Assembly: GCA_029263125.1 (NCBI GenBank)
Contig: JAJCYD010000048.1
Span: 62,001-126,000 of the forward strand
Reading direction: 5' to 3'
Length of the DNA: 64,000 nucleotides
From: Solirubrobacteraceae bacterium
GTDB taxonomy: Bacteria; Actinomycetota; Thermoleophilia; Solirubrobacterales; Solirubrobacteraceae
Numbering within the stretch: the first letter of the stretch is position 1; each line of letters starts with the position of its first letter. The position numbers and the translations under genes are program-made. Shown here one piece after another: positions 26,089 through 34,911 of the stretch. The notes below the pieces were generated by a model. The model did no database searches. It was not told the origin of the DNA and saw only the letters and a program-made list of their open reading frames with translations.

Positions 26089-27426
26089 CTACGGCCCGGC
26101 GTGGCCCTCCACGATCGCGACGAGGCGGCCGCAGACCGCGTCGGCCTCGTCGTCGCTGGGCGCCTCGACCATCACCCGCACGAGCTGCTCGGTGCCCGAC
26201 GAGCGCACGAGCACGCGCCCGCGGCCTTGCAGGGCCGTGCCCTCGCGGTCTGCCGCGGACAGCAGCTCGGCGCCGGCCATCACCGCATCGCGATCGGCTA
26301 CGCGGACGTTCACGAGCCGCTGGGGAAGCTTGTCCATCGCGCTGCGCTCGACGAGGTCAGTGCCGGCAAGCGCTTCGAGGGTCAGCAACGCGCTCGCGAT
26401 GCCGTCGCCCGACGCCACGAACCCGGTGTCGATGATGTGGCCGGACTGCTCGCCGCCCAGGCCCCAGCCGAGGTCGCGCAGCTTCTCCAGCACGTAACGG
26501 TCGCCGACCTGCGTCGTCTCGACGCGCACCCCCGCGTCGCGCATCGCGGTGTGAAAGCCGTAGTTCGTCATGACGGTGACGACGACGCCGCCGCCGGGCA
26601 GGCGATCGTGCGCGCGCAGGTGCAGCGCGGCGAGCGCGATCAGCTCGTCGCCGTCGACGAGGGCGCCGGTGCGGTCGACGGCCAGCAGGCGGTCGCCGTC
26701 GCCGTCGAAGGCGAAGCCGACGTCGTGGCCGCCCTCACGCATCGCCGTCACGAGCGCCCGGGTGTGCGTGGAGCCGCAGCCGTCGTTGATGTTGCGCCCG
26801 TCGGGCGCGGCGGCGAGCACGGTGACCTCGGCGCCCAGGCGGCGGAAGATCTCGGGCGCCACGCGATGGGTCGCGCCGTTGGCGCAGTCAAGCGCCACGG
26901 CGATCCCGGCGAGATCGAGGTCGGCGAAGCGCTCATGCAGCGCGCGCAGGTAGTCCTCGCCCGTGCCGTGCAGCGGCTGGATGCCGCCGATCCGCGCGGG
27001 CCGCGCCGCTGCCGGCGCGTCCATGCGCGCCTCGATCGCCAGCTCGGTGGCGTCTGAGAGCTTGAATCCGTCGGCGCCGAAGAACTTGATGCCGTTGTCC
27101 TCGTAGGGATTGTGCGAGGCCGAGATGACGGCCGCGAGGTCAAACCCGAAGCGCGCGATCAGCAGCGGAGCGGCCGGCGTCGGCAGCACGCCACCGAGCA
27201 ACACGTCGCCGCCGGCCGACGCGATGCCGGACGCCAGCGCGGCCTCGAGCATCTCGCCGGACTCGCGCGTGTCGCGGATGACCAGCACGCGCGGGTGCTC
27301 CCCGCCGACCTCAATGGTGGCCGCGGCGCCGATCGACTGAGCGAGCCCGGCGGTCAGCACCTCGCCCGCGACGCCGCGCACGCCATCGGTGCCGAAGTGC
27401 GTGCGAACGGCGGAGCCGGCGCTCAT
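26089..27426 (-). CDS. glmM: Phosphoglucosamine mutase
   Basis: Interconverts glucosamine-6-P and glucosamine-1-P for peptidoglycan synthesis. 445 aa of the alpha-D-phosphohexomutase family: N-terminal FGTDGVRG, catalytic phosphoserine loop ISASHNPYEDNG, metal loop DGDGDR, sugar-binding GGEQSGH, and C-terminal phosphate loop RSSGTEQLVRV. It lies 22 nt downstream of rpsI, the usual rplM-rpsI-glmM order in Gram-positive high-G+C bacteria. Confidence 0.96.
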   Translation of the reverse strand: MSAGSAVRTHFGTDGVRGVAGEVLTAGLAQSIGAAATIEVGGEHPRVLVIRDTRESGEMLEAALASGIASAGGDVLLGGVLPTPAAPLLIARFGFDLAAVISASHNPYEDNGIKFFGADGFKLSDATELAIEARMDAPAAARPARIGGIQPLHGTGEDYLRALHERFADLDLAGIAVALDCANGATHRVAPEIFRRLGAEVTVLAAAPDGRNINDGCGSTHTRALVTAMREGGHDVGFAFDGDGDRLLAVDRTGALVDGDELIALAALHLRAHDRLPGGGVVVTVMTNYGFHTAMRDAGVRVETTQVGDRYVLEKLRDLGWGLGGEQSGHIIDTGFVASGDGIASALLTLEALAGTDLVERSAMDKLPQRLVNVRVADRDAVMAGAELLSAADREGTALQGRGRVLVRSSGTEQLVRVMVEAPSDDEADAVCGRLVAIVEGHAGP

Positions 27427-27448
27427 GAGACGCCGAGCGCGGGTCGGC

Positions 27449-28285
27449 CTAGCGCTTGGAGAACTGCGGCTTCTTGCGGGCCTTCTTCAGGCCAGCCTTC
27501 TTGCGCTCCTTGACGCGCGCGTCACGCGTCAGGAACCCGCGGCGCTTGAGCTCGCCGCGCAGGCTCGGGTCGGCTTCCAGCAGCGCGCGCGAGATGCCGT
27601 GGCGCAGGGCGCCGGCCTGAGCACTGACGCCGCCGCCATGCAGCCTCGCCACGACGTCCATGCGGTCGTCGTAGCCGACGACCTCCAGCGGCTGACGGAT
27701 GGTGCGCCCGAGCGCGGGACGGGGGAAGTAGGAGTCAAGCGGCTTGTCGTTGATCGTGTAGGCACCGGTGCCCGGCCGCAGGATCACGCGGGCGCAGGCG
27801 GTCTTGCGCTTGCCGGTCGCGCGGTAGCGGGCCCCGGCGGCCAGGTCGATCGTGGCGGCCACGGGCTGCTCGTCGGCGCGGTCCTGCTCGGCCGCAAGCT
27901 CGGCGGCGCTGAGCTCGTCCTCGTCGAGGCCGGCCAGCGGGTCGGCTCCCTCGGCGACGATGTCGACCTCGAGGTCGGCGCCGGGGATCGCGGGCTTGAC
28001 GCGCGCGGTGGGCTCCGGCGCGCCGTCCTGGTCATCGTCGGACTCATCGGCGACCGCGACGGACTCCGCAGCGGGAGCGTCGGCGGGCGGGACGTCGGCG
28101 GGAGCGGGCGTCTCGTCGGCAGAAGCGGGCGTCTCGTCGGCAGAAGCGGGCGTCTCGTCGGCGGGAGCGGGCGTCTCGTCGGCGGAAGCGGACGTCTCGT
28201 CAGGGGACTGCGCGGCGGGAGCGGCTGCCTCGTCGGCTGCGTCGGGCGGCGAGTCCTCGGGCGGCTCGGCGTTCTCGTCGGTCAC
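27449..28285 (-). CDS. rpsI: 30S ribosomal protein S9 with long acidic N-terminal extension
   Basis: The C-terminal ~127 residues (from about 152) are a complete uS9: [43 protein letters not shown], and the Arg/Lys-rich tail ending QFSKR. Ahead lies an unusual ~140-residue Ala/Pro/Asp/Glu-rich extension with a 7-residue repeat ([14 protein letters not shown]). The protein is 278 aa, about twice the usual length. The frame is open and GTG 28285 overlaps the rplM stop (GTGA). An internal in-frame GTG at 27862 would give a normal-sized S9 (137 aa). Confidence 0.9.
   Translation of the reverse strand: MTDENAEPPEDSPPDAADEAAAPAAQSPDETSASADETPAPADETPASADETPASADETPAPADVPPADAPAAESVAVADESDDDQDGAPEPTARVKPAIPGADLEVDIVAEGADPLAGLDEDELSAAELAAEQDRADEQPVAATIDLAAGARYRATGKRKTACARVILRPGTGAYTINDKPLDSYFPRPALGRTIRQPLEVVGYDDRMDVVARLHGGGVSAQAGALRHGISRALLEADPSLRGELKRRGFLTRDARVKERKKAGLKKARKKPQFSKR
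28087..28205 (-). repeat. 21-bp tandem repeat inside rpsI
   Basis: About five imperfect 21-bp units, clearest with starts at 28108, 28129, 28150, 28171 and 28192. They encode the heptapeptide DETPA(S/P)A in the S9 extension. Units differ by one or two bases, so repeat-number variation by slippage is plausible. Confidence 0.85.
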
Positions 28286-28719
28286 GAGGGGTGGATCTCC
28301 ATCGGTTGCGGTTTCTGAGCCACGTGAGGATGCTCGGGCCCGGCGTAGATCTTGAGCTTCGTGATCTGCTTGCGGGCCAGCCGGTTACGCGGGAGCATGC
28401 CCTTGACGGCCAGGCGGATGACCTCTTCGGGACGGCGCTCGAGCATCTCGCCGAGCGTCCGCGTCTTGAGGCCCCCCGGGTAGCCGGAGTGGCGGTAGTA
28501 CTTCTTGTCGGCGCGCTTGTTGCCGGTCACCGAGATCTTCTCCGCGTTGATCACCACGACGAAGTCGCCGGTGTCGACGTGCGGGGTGTAGGTCGGCTTG
28601 CGCTTGCCGCGCAGCGCGTCGGCGATCTGGGTGGCCAGGCGACCGAGCGTCTGCCCGGTCGCGTCGACGACGAGCCAGTTGCGCTCGCGATCGTTGGCAT
28701 TGGCGACATAGGTCTTCAT
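28282..28719 (-). CDS. rplM: 50S ribosomal protein L13
   Basis: uL13 of 145 aa, an early-assembly protein of the large subunit. Recognisable segments: [36 protein letters not shown] and [11 protein letters not shown]. Start at ATG 28719 gives the standard MKTYVAN beginning. The region just upstream contains a terminator-like hairpin and no visible Shine-Dalgarno. The end overlaps rpsI. Confidence 0.95.
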   Translation of the reverse strand: MKTYVANANDRERNWLVVDATGQTLGRLATQIADALRGKRKPTYTPHVDTGDFVVVINAEKISVTGNKRADKKYYRHSGYPGGLKTRTLGEMLERRPEEVIRLAVKGMLPRNRLARKQITKLKIYAGPEHPHVAQKPQPMEIHPS

Positions 28720-28725
28720 GGCAGG

Positions 28726-28767
28726 AAAAAGGCCACGCGATCCGCCGCGTGGCGTGGGTGCAGTGTA
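28726..28767 (-). promoter_or_regulatory. rplM promoter and leader with terminator-like hairpin (possible attenuator)
   Basis: On the minus strand TACACT (28767-28762) resembles a -10 element. It is followed by a perfect 8-bp stem, GCCACGCG/CGCGTGGC (28753-28746 and 28739-28732), with a 6-nt loop, then C and five Ts (28731-28726), 6 nt before the rplM ATG. Stem plus T-run is the form of an intrinsic terminator. It could end the upstream znuA transcript or attenuate the L13-S9 operon. Confidence 0.55.
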
Positions 28768-28799
28768 GGGAATCGCGTGCGGCCACGAAATCCGGCCGC

Positions 28800-29732
28800 T
28801 CATCCAGGCAGCTCGCAGTCCACAGCGCCATCTGAGAAGCCCTTCACGAGGGCGCTCGTGTTGGCCCGCAGCGAGCCCAGATACGTCGAGCCGGGAGTCC
28901 CCGCCCGACCCAGCGAGTCGGAGTACAGCGCGGCGCCCACCGACGCTCCGGCGTCGCGCGCGATCGCCTTCGTCAGCTGCTGGTTGACCGAGCTCTCCGG
29001 GAAGATCGTCGACACGCCGGCCGAGCGGATCGTGCGCACGAGCCGTGCCACCTCACCGCCGGAGGCCTGCGCCTGCGTCGAGAGCGCGGGGATCACCGTC
29101 CCGATGACCTCGATGTCGTAGCGATCGGCATACGCGCCGAACGCGTCGTGATCGGTGACGAGCTTGCGGTCGGCCCGGGGCACCCGCCGCATGCAACCGG
29201 CGATGGCGGCGTCGAGCTTCAGCAGGCGCGAGACGTAGCTGTCCGCGCCGGCGGCGTATGCGTCGCGGCCGGGGGGATCGGCCGCGATCAGCGCGTCGCG
29301 GATGCGCTGCGCGGCGATCACCGCGGTGCGCGGGTTCTGCCACCAGTGCGGGTCCTCGCGTCGCGGGCGCAGCGTGTCGAGAATCGTGATCGTCGTCGTG
29401 CTCGAGCCCGCGCCTCGCAGGACGTCTGCGAGCCAGGCATCGATGTCGCCGCCGGAGCGCACGACGAGCTTCGCGTCGCCGATCGCCCGCAGGTCACTCG
29501 GACGGGGCTCGTAGGCATGGGGGTCGGTTCCGGGCTTGAGGATCTGCTCGACGGCGGCGCGATCGCTGGCCACGGCTCGCGCGATGTCGCCGAGCTGCGT
29601 CGTCGTGACGACGACCGTGGGGCCGCTACGCCTGCCGGCGTCGTCGCCGGTGCTCGACCCGCAGGCAGCAAGCGACGCCGTCGCGAGAACCAGCATGAAG
29701 ACGGCGATCAGCCAGCGCATCGCCGGCCACAC
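28800..29732 (-). CDS. Zinc/manganese ABC transporter substrate-binding lipoprotein (ZnuA-like)
   Basis: A cluster A-I metal-binding receptor of 310 aa. Signal peptide with lipobox SLAAC (about residues 20-24). Metal ligands fit the family: His in DPHAYEP, His in DPHWWQNP, His in [13 protein letters not shown], and the C-terminal acidic segment near [13 protein letters not shown] 29732 is reported; ATG 29720 four codons later is an alternative. No ABC permease or ATPase gene is adjacent, so the partners must lie elsewhere. A Zur-box-like sequence sits directly upstream. Confidence 0.88.
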   Translation of the reverse strand: MWPAMRWLIAVFMLVLATASLAACGSSTGDDAGRRSGPTVVVTTTQLGDIARAVASDRAAVEQILKPGTDPHAYEPRPSDLRAIGDAKLVVRSGGDIDAWLADVLRGAGSSTTTITILDTLRPRREDPHWWQNPRTAVIAAQRIRDALIAADPPGRDAYAAGADSYVSRLLKLDAAIAGCMRRVPRADRKLVTDHDAFGAYADRYDIEVIGTVIPALSTQAQASGGEVARLVRTIRSAGVSTIFPESSVNQQLTKAIARDAGASVGAALYSDSLGRAGTPGSTYLGSLRANTSALVKGFSDGAVDCELPG

Positions 29733-29735
29733 TAA

Positions 29736-29750
29736 CAGGAACGATTCTCA
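29736..29750 (-). promoter_or_regulatory. Zur/Fur-box-like operator
   Basis: Minus strand TGAGAATCGTTCCTG. The left half (TGAGAAT) differs at one position from the Fur-family 7-1-7 half-site TGATAAT, and the right half is degenerate. It ends 3 nt before the GTG of the zinc-receptor gene, where a repressor would block transcription. Zinc-dependent control is inferred. Confidence 0.4.
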
Positions 29751-29793
29751 TCTAGAACGTCCTCGCTGGCGACAGGACGCCGTCCGGCTCGCT

Positions 29794-30774
29794 TCAGCTT
29801 GCGGCCGCGGACGTCGACTCGGTGTCGCCGTTGGACTCACGCGAGCCACGCTCCGAGCGCGACGACGTCTCGTCGCCTCCGACCGCAACGGCGGCCTTCG
29901 CAGTCACGAGGTGGTAGAGGATCAGGACCTGCACGATCGCCAGCGACTCCGAGCGCAGGGTCTCGGTTCCGACGGTGAACTCGCCGAGGCGCTCGGTGCG
30001 CAGGTGGCTGGCAAAGTGCATCTTCTCCCAGATCGCCTCCTCGATCGCGGCGCCGCGATCGCGGTCGACGTTGCCGGGGATGAACAGGCGGATCTCACCG
30101 TTCTTCTCGTCGATCGTGATCCCGTCGCTACCGCCGGCATCGACCACGACCGAGAGGTCCGGGTGCGGCAGGCCTTCGCGCAGCGTCAGCACCGCGTCGA
30201 GGTGGTCCTGCTCGCCCTTCTCGTTGGGCCGGAAGGAGATGACGATGTCGCCCTGTCCCTGCTGCGGGCGGATGAAGGCCTCGGAGTCGGGCTCGCGGCG
30301 ATCGAGGTCGTCGAGCACACCCTGCTCGGTGTAGCCACGCTTGGTCGTGTCGCGCTTGATCTTCCACGCGCGCCGCATCTCCTCGGGAGGCGCGAGGTAC
30401 ACGCGCACGTCGTAGGTGTCGGCCAGTTCCTGGGTGTGGTAGCCGAGCAGGCCCTCGATCACGGCGAAGCGCTTGGGCATCACGTACCGTGGCGGTCCGA
30501 ACGTGCCGTCGCCGTGCTTGTAGACGGGCTTGAGGATCGGTTCGCCGTTGCGCAGATGCACCAGATGCTGCGCGATGATGTCCATGTAGTTGCAGTCGGG
30601 GTGCAGCGGCGTGATGCCGTGCTCCGCCCGCTGCGTGCGGTCGTACTTGTGGTAGTCGTCCATCCCGATGTGGGTGACGTTCTCCTTGCCGAGAATCTCG
30701 ACGAGGCCTTTTGTGATCGTCGTCTTGCCGGTCGCCGAGTCGCCGACGACGCCGAGGATGATGGGGCGCGCCAT
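29794..30774 (-). CDS. Phosphoribulokinase-like P-loop kinase
   Basis: A 326-aa PRK/uridine kinase-family protein resembling the plant/cyanobacterial-length PRKs. Walker A is GDSATGKT, followed by MDDYHKYDR, DPHCN-like LHPDCNYMD, LKPVYKH, VIEGLLGYH and FIRPQQGQGDIVI. PRKs phosphorylate ribulose-5-phosphate. The P-loop lacks the Cys that makes cyanobacterial/plant enzymes redox-sensitive. The C-terminal ~30 residues are Ser/Glu-rich. A good Shine-Dalgarno (GGGAGAGGA) is present. No RuBisCO gene lies in the window, so a Calvin-cycle role is unproven. Confidence 0.82.
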   Translation of the reverse strand: MARPIILGVVGDSATGKTTITKGLVEILGKENVTHIGMDDYHKYDRTQRAEHGITPLHPDCNYMDIIAQHLVHLRNGEPILKPVYKHGDGTFGPPRYVMPKRFAVIEGLLGYHTQELADTYDVRVYLAPPEEMRRAWKIKRDTTKRGYTEQGVLDDLDRREPDSEAFIRPQQGQGDIVISFRPNEKGEQDHLDAVLTLREGLPHPDLSVVVDAGGSDGITIDEKNGEIRLFIPGNVDRDRGAAIEEAIWEKMHFASHLRTERLGEFTVGTETLRSESLAIVQVLILYHLVTAKAAVAVGGDETSSRSERGSRESNGDTESTSAAAS

Positions 30775-30786
30775 GTGTTCCTCTCC

Positions 30787-30820
30787 CTATCTGAGTCGCC
30801 GCCGAGTCGGGGAAAGATAG
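30787..30820. repeat. Inverted repeat in the divergent promoter region
   Basis: CTATCT (30787-30792) and AGATAG (30815-30820) are perfect inverted arms 22 nt apart, between the divergent PRK-like and glycosyltransferase genes. They could be an operator; no regulator is identified. Confidence 0.3.
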
Positions 30821-30880
30821 CGCCCGCCCGCCCGCGACGACCTGCGCCTCGCCGGCACGCGACGATCCGCGGCGTTCGCC

Positions 30881-31588
30881 ATGCGCTTGAATGCCGCGAT
30901 CGGCGTCTCTTTCCTCATCCCGGCGTACAACGAGGCCGCGACTATCGAGGAGGTCCTCGACCGCATCCACGCGCTGGACCTCGACGCGGAGATCATCGTC
31001 GTCGACGACGGCTCCGTCGATGACACGGCGGCGATCGTCGAATCCTTCGCAAGCGCGCATGCCGGTGTCGTGCTGCTGCGCCAGCCCAACCGGGGCAAGG
31101 GCTCGGCCGTGCGGCTCGCGGCGACGCACATCACCAAGGAGATCGCGGTCATCCAGGACGCCGACATGGAGTACGACCCCGCGGACGTCGTCGCGCTGAT
31201 CGCCCCGATCCAGCGGGGCGTCGCCGACGTCGTGTACGGCTCGCGCCTCAGTGGCGGTGCGCCGCAGCGTGCCTACCTGTTCTGGCATCTGGTCGGCAAC
31301 CGCTTCCTGTCGCTGCTCACGGGGTTGCTGTTCAACACGACGATCAGCGACATGGAGACCGGATACAAGGCCTTTCGCTCCGACGTGCTGCGCTCGCTGC
31401 GCTTGACCCAGGACGACTTCGCGATCGAGCCCGAGATCACCGGCGAGATCTGCCGCCGCCATCTGCGCATCTACGAGATGCCGATCGCCTACTACGGGCG
31501 CACCTACGCGGAGGGCAAGAACATCACGTGGCGCGACGGCCTCAAGGCGATCGCGGTGCTCGTGCAGGTGCGACTGCGGCGCTTGTGA
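30881..31588 (+). CDS. Family 2 glycosyltransferase (dolichol-phosphate-mannose-synthase-like)
   Basis: A 235-aa GT-A glycosyltransferase that probably transfers a sugar from a nucleotide donor to a polyprenyl phosphate. Motifs: FLIPAYNEAATIEEV, VVDDGSVDDT, NRGKGSAVR, and the metal-binding QDADMEYDP. There is no membrane helix at the C-terminus. The GTG of the next gene overlaps its stop (GTGA), so a glycosyl-lipid maker and a flippase-like membrane protein are made together. Confidence 0.9.
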   Translation: MRLNAAIGVSFLIPAYNEAATIEEVLDRIHALDLDAEIIVVDDGSVDDTAAIVESFASAHAGVVLLRQPNRGKGSAVRLAATHITKEIAVIQDADMEYDPADVVALIAPIQRGVADVVYGSRLSGGAPQRAYLFWHLVGNRFLSLLTGLLFNTTISDMETGYKAFRSDVLRSLRLTQDDFAIEPEITGEICRRHLRIYEMPIAYYGRTYAEGKNITWRDGLKAIAVLVQVRLRRL

Positions 31589-32574
31589 CCGTCGCGAGCT
31601 CGCGGCGGCCGCTGCTGCTCGCCGCCGCCGTGGTCGTGACCGTCGGCGCGATGGCGTACGCGTTCAACGGCGTCGCGCTGCCAGACGCCGCCGCGGCGCT
31701 CTCCAGCAGCAACCTGTGGTGGCTCGTGCCCTCGTTCGCCGTCTTCGTCGCCGGCGTCGTGCTGCGCGCGGTGCGCTGGTGGGCGCTGTTTGACCCCAGC
31801 CACCGCCCTCCGCTGCGCGCGGTCTCGCGGGCGCTGCTGATCGGCTACTTCTTCAACAACATCCTGCCGGCGCGCGCGGGCGAGGCGGCGCGCGTGATCT
31901 CGCTGCACGGCCGCGCGAGCACCTCGCGCGCGGAGACGATCGGGACCGTCGTCGCCGAGCGCGTCTTTGACCTGCTGGCGCTGCTGGTCATCCTGCTCGC
32001 CGCGTACCCCTGGCTGCCGCCGATCACGTGGCTGCGCGCCGCGGCGTTCCTCGGCATCGCGGTCGTCGTGCTCGTCGCGGCGCTGTCCTTCGTGCTCGTG
32101 CGCTACGAGGAGCGCGCCATCCACTGGCTGCTCTCGCCGTTGCGCCGGGTGCGCCGTGACGGCTTCGCCGAACGCGTCGAGCACGCCGCCGTCAACGCCA
32201 CCCGCGGGCTCGTCGCGATTCGCGATCCGCGCGTGGCGACCCTGTCGATGCTGCTGACGATCGCGTCGTGGGTCGTGCTGAGCTGCTCGTACTGGATCCT
32301 GATGTCCGGGTTCTCGCTGGACCTGCCGTTCGCCGCGGGTCTGCTGGTCACCGTGACGATCAACGTCGGGCTGATCCTTCCCTCCTCCCCTGCGGCGATC
32401 GGCGTCTTCGAGGCCGCGACGGTGATCGCGCTGACGGCATTCGCCATCCCGCAGGCGCAAGCGCTGTCCTACGCGCTCGTCCTGCACCTGCTGAACCTCG
32501 TGCCGTTCCTCGTCGCCGGCGCCGCGTTGCTGGCACCCGGGGCGCTGGCTCGCAGGCACCGCGACAGCGCCTGA
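31585..32574 (+). CDS. UPF0104/LPG-synthase-TM family membrane protein
   Basis: A 329-aa integral membrane protein with about eight hydrophobic helices. Family signatures are FFNNILPARAGEAARVI and VAERVFDLLAL in the N-terminal half and LPSSPAAIGVFEAA in the C-terminal half. GTG 31585 was chosen because it overlaps the glycosyltransferase stop. Related to the partial gene at 1-972. It probably moves or modifies a lipid-linked product of the neighbouring glycosyltransferase; this is inference. Confidence 0.87.
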   Translation: MTVASSRRPLLLAAAVVVTVGAMAYAFNGVALPDAAAALSSSNLWWLVPSFAVFVAGVVLRAVRWWALFDPSHRPPLRAVSRALLIGYFFNNILPARAGEAARVISLHGRASTSRAETIGTVVAERVFDLLALLVILLAAYPWLPPITWLRAAAFLGIAVVVLVAALSFVLVRYEERAIHWLLSPLRRVRRDGFAERVEHAAVNATRGLVAIRDPRVATLSMLLTIASWVVLSCSYWILMSGFSLDLPFAAGLLVTVTINVGLILPSSPAAIGVFEAATVIALTAFAIPQAQALSYALVLHLLNLVPFLVAGAALLAPGALARRHRDSA

Positions 32575-32612
32575 CGTGCACGCCGCGTTCCGGCGTGCGC
32601 CATCATCGAGGG

Positions 32613-33257
32613 ATGTCCGACGCCGCACCCAAGCCCGAACGCCAGGCTCCAACAACGCTTGCCGAAGCGGTCGGCGGGCCGCTTGGGATGCTCGAGTCCG
32701 CGGTGCCCGCGGTCGCATTCATCGTGACCTACACCTTCACCGGCCAGGACACCAACACGTCGGCGATCGTCGCGGTCGGCATCGCGCTCGCCCTGACGGT
32801 CGCGCGGCTCGCGCGCCGCGAGTCCCCGCAGCAGGCGCTGTCGGGGCTCATCGGCGTCGCCTTCGCAGCGTTCATCGCGACGCGCAGCGGCAAGGCCGAG
32901 AACTTCTTCCTACCGGGCCTGCTGCTCAACGCGGTCAACGTCACCGTGCTGCTGGCATCGGTCGCTGTGCGCTGGCCGCTGATCGGCGTCATCGTGACCA
33001 AGCTCGACGGCGAGGACAACACCTGGCGCGACGATGCGCGGCGCATGCGCGCGTTTCGCCGCGCGACGTATCTCTGGGTGGGCGTGTTCTCGGCGCGCCT
33101 GCTCGTCCAGCTTCCGATGTACCTCGCCGGCGCGGTCGTCGTGCTCGGGATCTTCCGAACGGCGATGGGCCTGCCGCTGTTCGCGCTCGGTCTGTGGCTT
33201 ACGTGGCTGCTGGTGCGCGGAGTGCGCGCGCCGCCGTCCGCGACCGCTCAGGCCTGA
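32613..33257 (+). CDS. DUF3159 family membrane protein
   Basis: A 214-aa protein matching the actinobacterial DUF3159 layout: a soluble N-terminus, then hydrophobic pairs at about 30-60, 70-90 and 105-125, the conserved-looking block NTWRDDARRMRAF-RATYLWVG in the middle, and two final helices. Function unknown in the family. It follows the flippase-like gene by 38 nt and is convergent with guaA. Confidence 0.75.
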   Translation: MSDAAPKPERQAPTTLAEAVGGPLGMLESAVPAVAFIVTYTFTGQDTNTSAIVAVGIALALTVARLARRESPQQALSGLIGVAFAAFIATRSGKAENFFLPGLLLNAVNVTVLLASVAVRWPLIGVIVTKLDGEDNTWRDDARRMRAFRRATYLWVGVFSARLLVQLPMYLAGAVVVLGIFRTAMGLPLFALGLWLTWLLVRGVRAPPSATAQA

Positions 33258-33291
33258 CCTCCCCTCGCCGCGCCCAGGGCGATGGATCGGG

Positions 33292-34908
33292 CTACTCCCA
33301 TTCGATCGTTCCCGGCGGCTTGGAGGTGATGTCCAGCACGACGCGGTTGACATCGCGCAGCTCGTTGATCATCCGCGAGGCGATCTGCTCGAGCAGGTCG
33401 TAGGGCAACCGCGCCCAATCGGCGGTCATCGCGTCGTCTGAGGTGACCGCGCGCAGCACGACGACGCAGCCGTAGGTGCGCTCGTCGCCCTGCACGCCGA
33501 CGGTGCGCACGTCGGGCAGCACGCAGAAGGATTGCCACAGGTCGCGGTACAACCCGGCCTTGCGGATCTCGTCCTGGAAGATGTAGTCGCACTCGCGCAG
33601 CAGGTCCAGGCGCTCCTTGGTCGCTTCGCCGCCGACGATCCGGATCGCCAGGCCAGGTCCGGGGAACGGCTGGCGCCAGACCAGGCGCTCGGGCAGGCCG
33701 AGCTCGGCGCCGACGGCGCGCACCTCGTCCTTGAACAGCGCGCGCAGCGGCTCGACGAGATCGAACTGCAGATCCTCGGGAAGGCCGCCGACGTTGTGGT
33801 GGGACTTGATCGTCGAGGCGCCCGTGCCACCGCCGGACTCGATGACGTCGGAGTACAGCGTGCCCTGGACGAGGTAGTGCGCGTCGCCGATCTTCTCGGC
33901 CTCCTCCTCGAAGACGCGGATGAACTCCGCGCCGATCGCCTTGCGCTTGGCCTCAGGGTCGGTCACCCCGGCCAGCCTGCTCAAAAAGCGCTGCTCGGCG
34001 TCGACGGCGACGAGCGGGACCTTGAAGTGATCGCGGAACGCGGCGACGACCTGCTCGCCCTCGTTCTTTCGCATCAGGCCGTGGTCGACGAAGACGCAGG
34101 TCAGCTGGTCGCCGACCGCGCGGTGGACGAGCAGCGCGGCGACGCTGGAGTCCACGCCGCCCGACAGGCCGCAGATGACCTTGTGAGTACCGACCTGGGC
34201 GCGGATCTTCGCGATCTGCTCGGCGACGATGCTCTCGGGGCTCCAGGTGCGGTCGGCGCCGCAGATGTCGCCGAGGAAGCGTTCGAGGATCGTCTGGCCG
34301 TAGGGGGTGTGGACGACCTCGGGGTGAAACTGGATGCCGTAGATGCCGCGCTCGATGTCTTCCAGCGCGGCAACCGGCGAACCCGTGGACGAGGCCAGGG
34401 CCGTGAAGCCCGGCGGTGGCGCATACACGGTGTCGCGATGGGACATCCAGCACGTCTGGCGCTCGGGCAGGCCGGCGAACAGGCGACCGGGGTCGCGGAC
34501 GGTCAGCTCCGAGCGCCCGAACTCGCCGATCTCCGCGCCCTCGACGCTGCCGCCGAGCTCGGTCGCGATCAGCTGCATCCCGTAGCAGATGCCGAGCACC
34601 GGGATGCCGAGCTCGAGCAGCTCGCGCTCCAGGCGCGGCGCCGCGGGCGCATACACCGACGCCGGGCCGCCGGAGAGGATCAGGCCCTTCGGCTGGCGCT
34701 TGCGCACCTCCTCCACGCCGACGTGGTGGGGCAGCAGCTCGCTGAAGACCCCCAGCTCGCGGACGCGACGCGCGATCAGCTGCGAATACTGACCGCCGTA
34801 GTCGAGCACGACGACCTCGTCGACGCGCCGCGGCGTCTGAACGTCGAGCACGCTCTCGTCGACGAGCTCCGTCGCGGCGGTCGTGGCGGTGACGACGCCT
34901 TCCGCCAT
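33292..34908 (-). CDS. guaA: GMP synthase (glutamine-hydrolysing)
   Basis: Converts XMP to GMP. 538 aa: a non-conserved N-terminal extension (about 1-28), a class I glutaminase domain (GICYGMQ nucleophile; GIQFHPEV), an ATP-pyrophosphatase domain ([12 protein letters not shown]) and the C-terminal dimerisation domain ending KPPGTIEWE. Three nucleotides separate it from guaB3 upstream, so the two are one transcript. Confidence 0.96.
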   Translation of the reverse strand: MAEGVVTATTAATELVDESVLDVQTPRRVDEVVVLDYGGQYSQLIARRVRELGVFSELLPHHVGVEEVRKRQPKGLILSGGPASVYAPAAPRLERELLELGIPVLGICYGMQLIATELGGSVEGAEIGEFGRSELTVRDPGRLFAGLPERQTCWMSHRDTVYAPPPGFTALASSTGSPVAALEDIERGIYGIQFHPEVVHTPYGQTILERFLGDICGADRTWSPESIVAEQIAKIRAQVGTHKVICGLSGGVDSSVAALLVHRAVGDQLTCVFVDHGLMRKNEGEQVVAAFRDHFKVPLVAVDAEQRFLSRLAGVTDPEAKRKAIGAEFIRVFEEEAEKIGDAHYLVQGTLYSDVIESGGGTGASTIKSHHNVGGLPEDLQFDLVEPLRALFKDEVRAVGAELGLPERLVWRQPFPGPGLAIRIVGGEATKERLDLLRECDYIFQDEIRKAGLYRDLWQSFCVLPDVRTVGVQGDERTYGCVVVLRAVTSDDAMTADWARLPYDLLEQIASRMINELRDVNRVVLDITSKPPGTIEWE

Positions 34909-34911
34909 GGG

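Noticed and set aside
24235-27057. 940-codon frame opposite glmS and glmM
   Set aside because: It spans two recognisable essential genes in the antisense direction and has the same Arg/Asp/Val-rich shadow composition.
28087-28205. CRISPR array or mobile repeat
   Set aside because: The 21-bp units are contiguous without spacers and stay in the rpsI reading frame.
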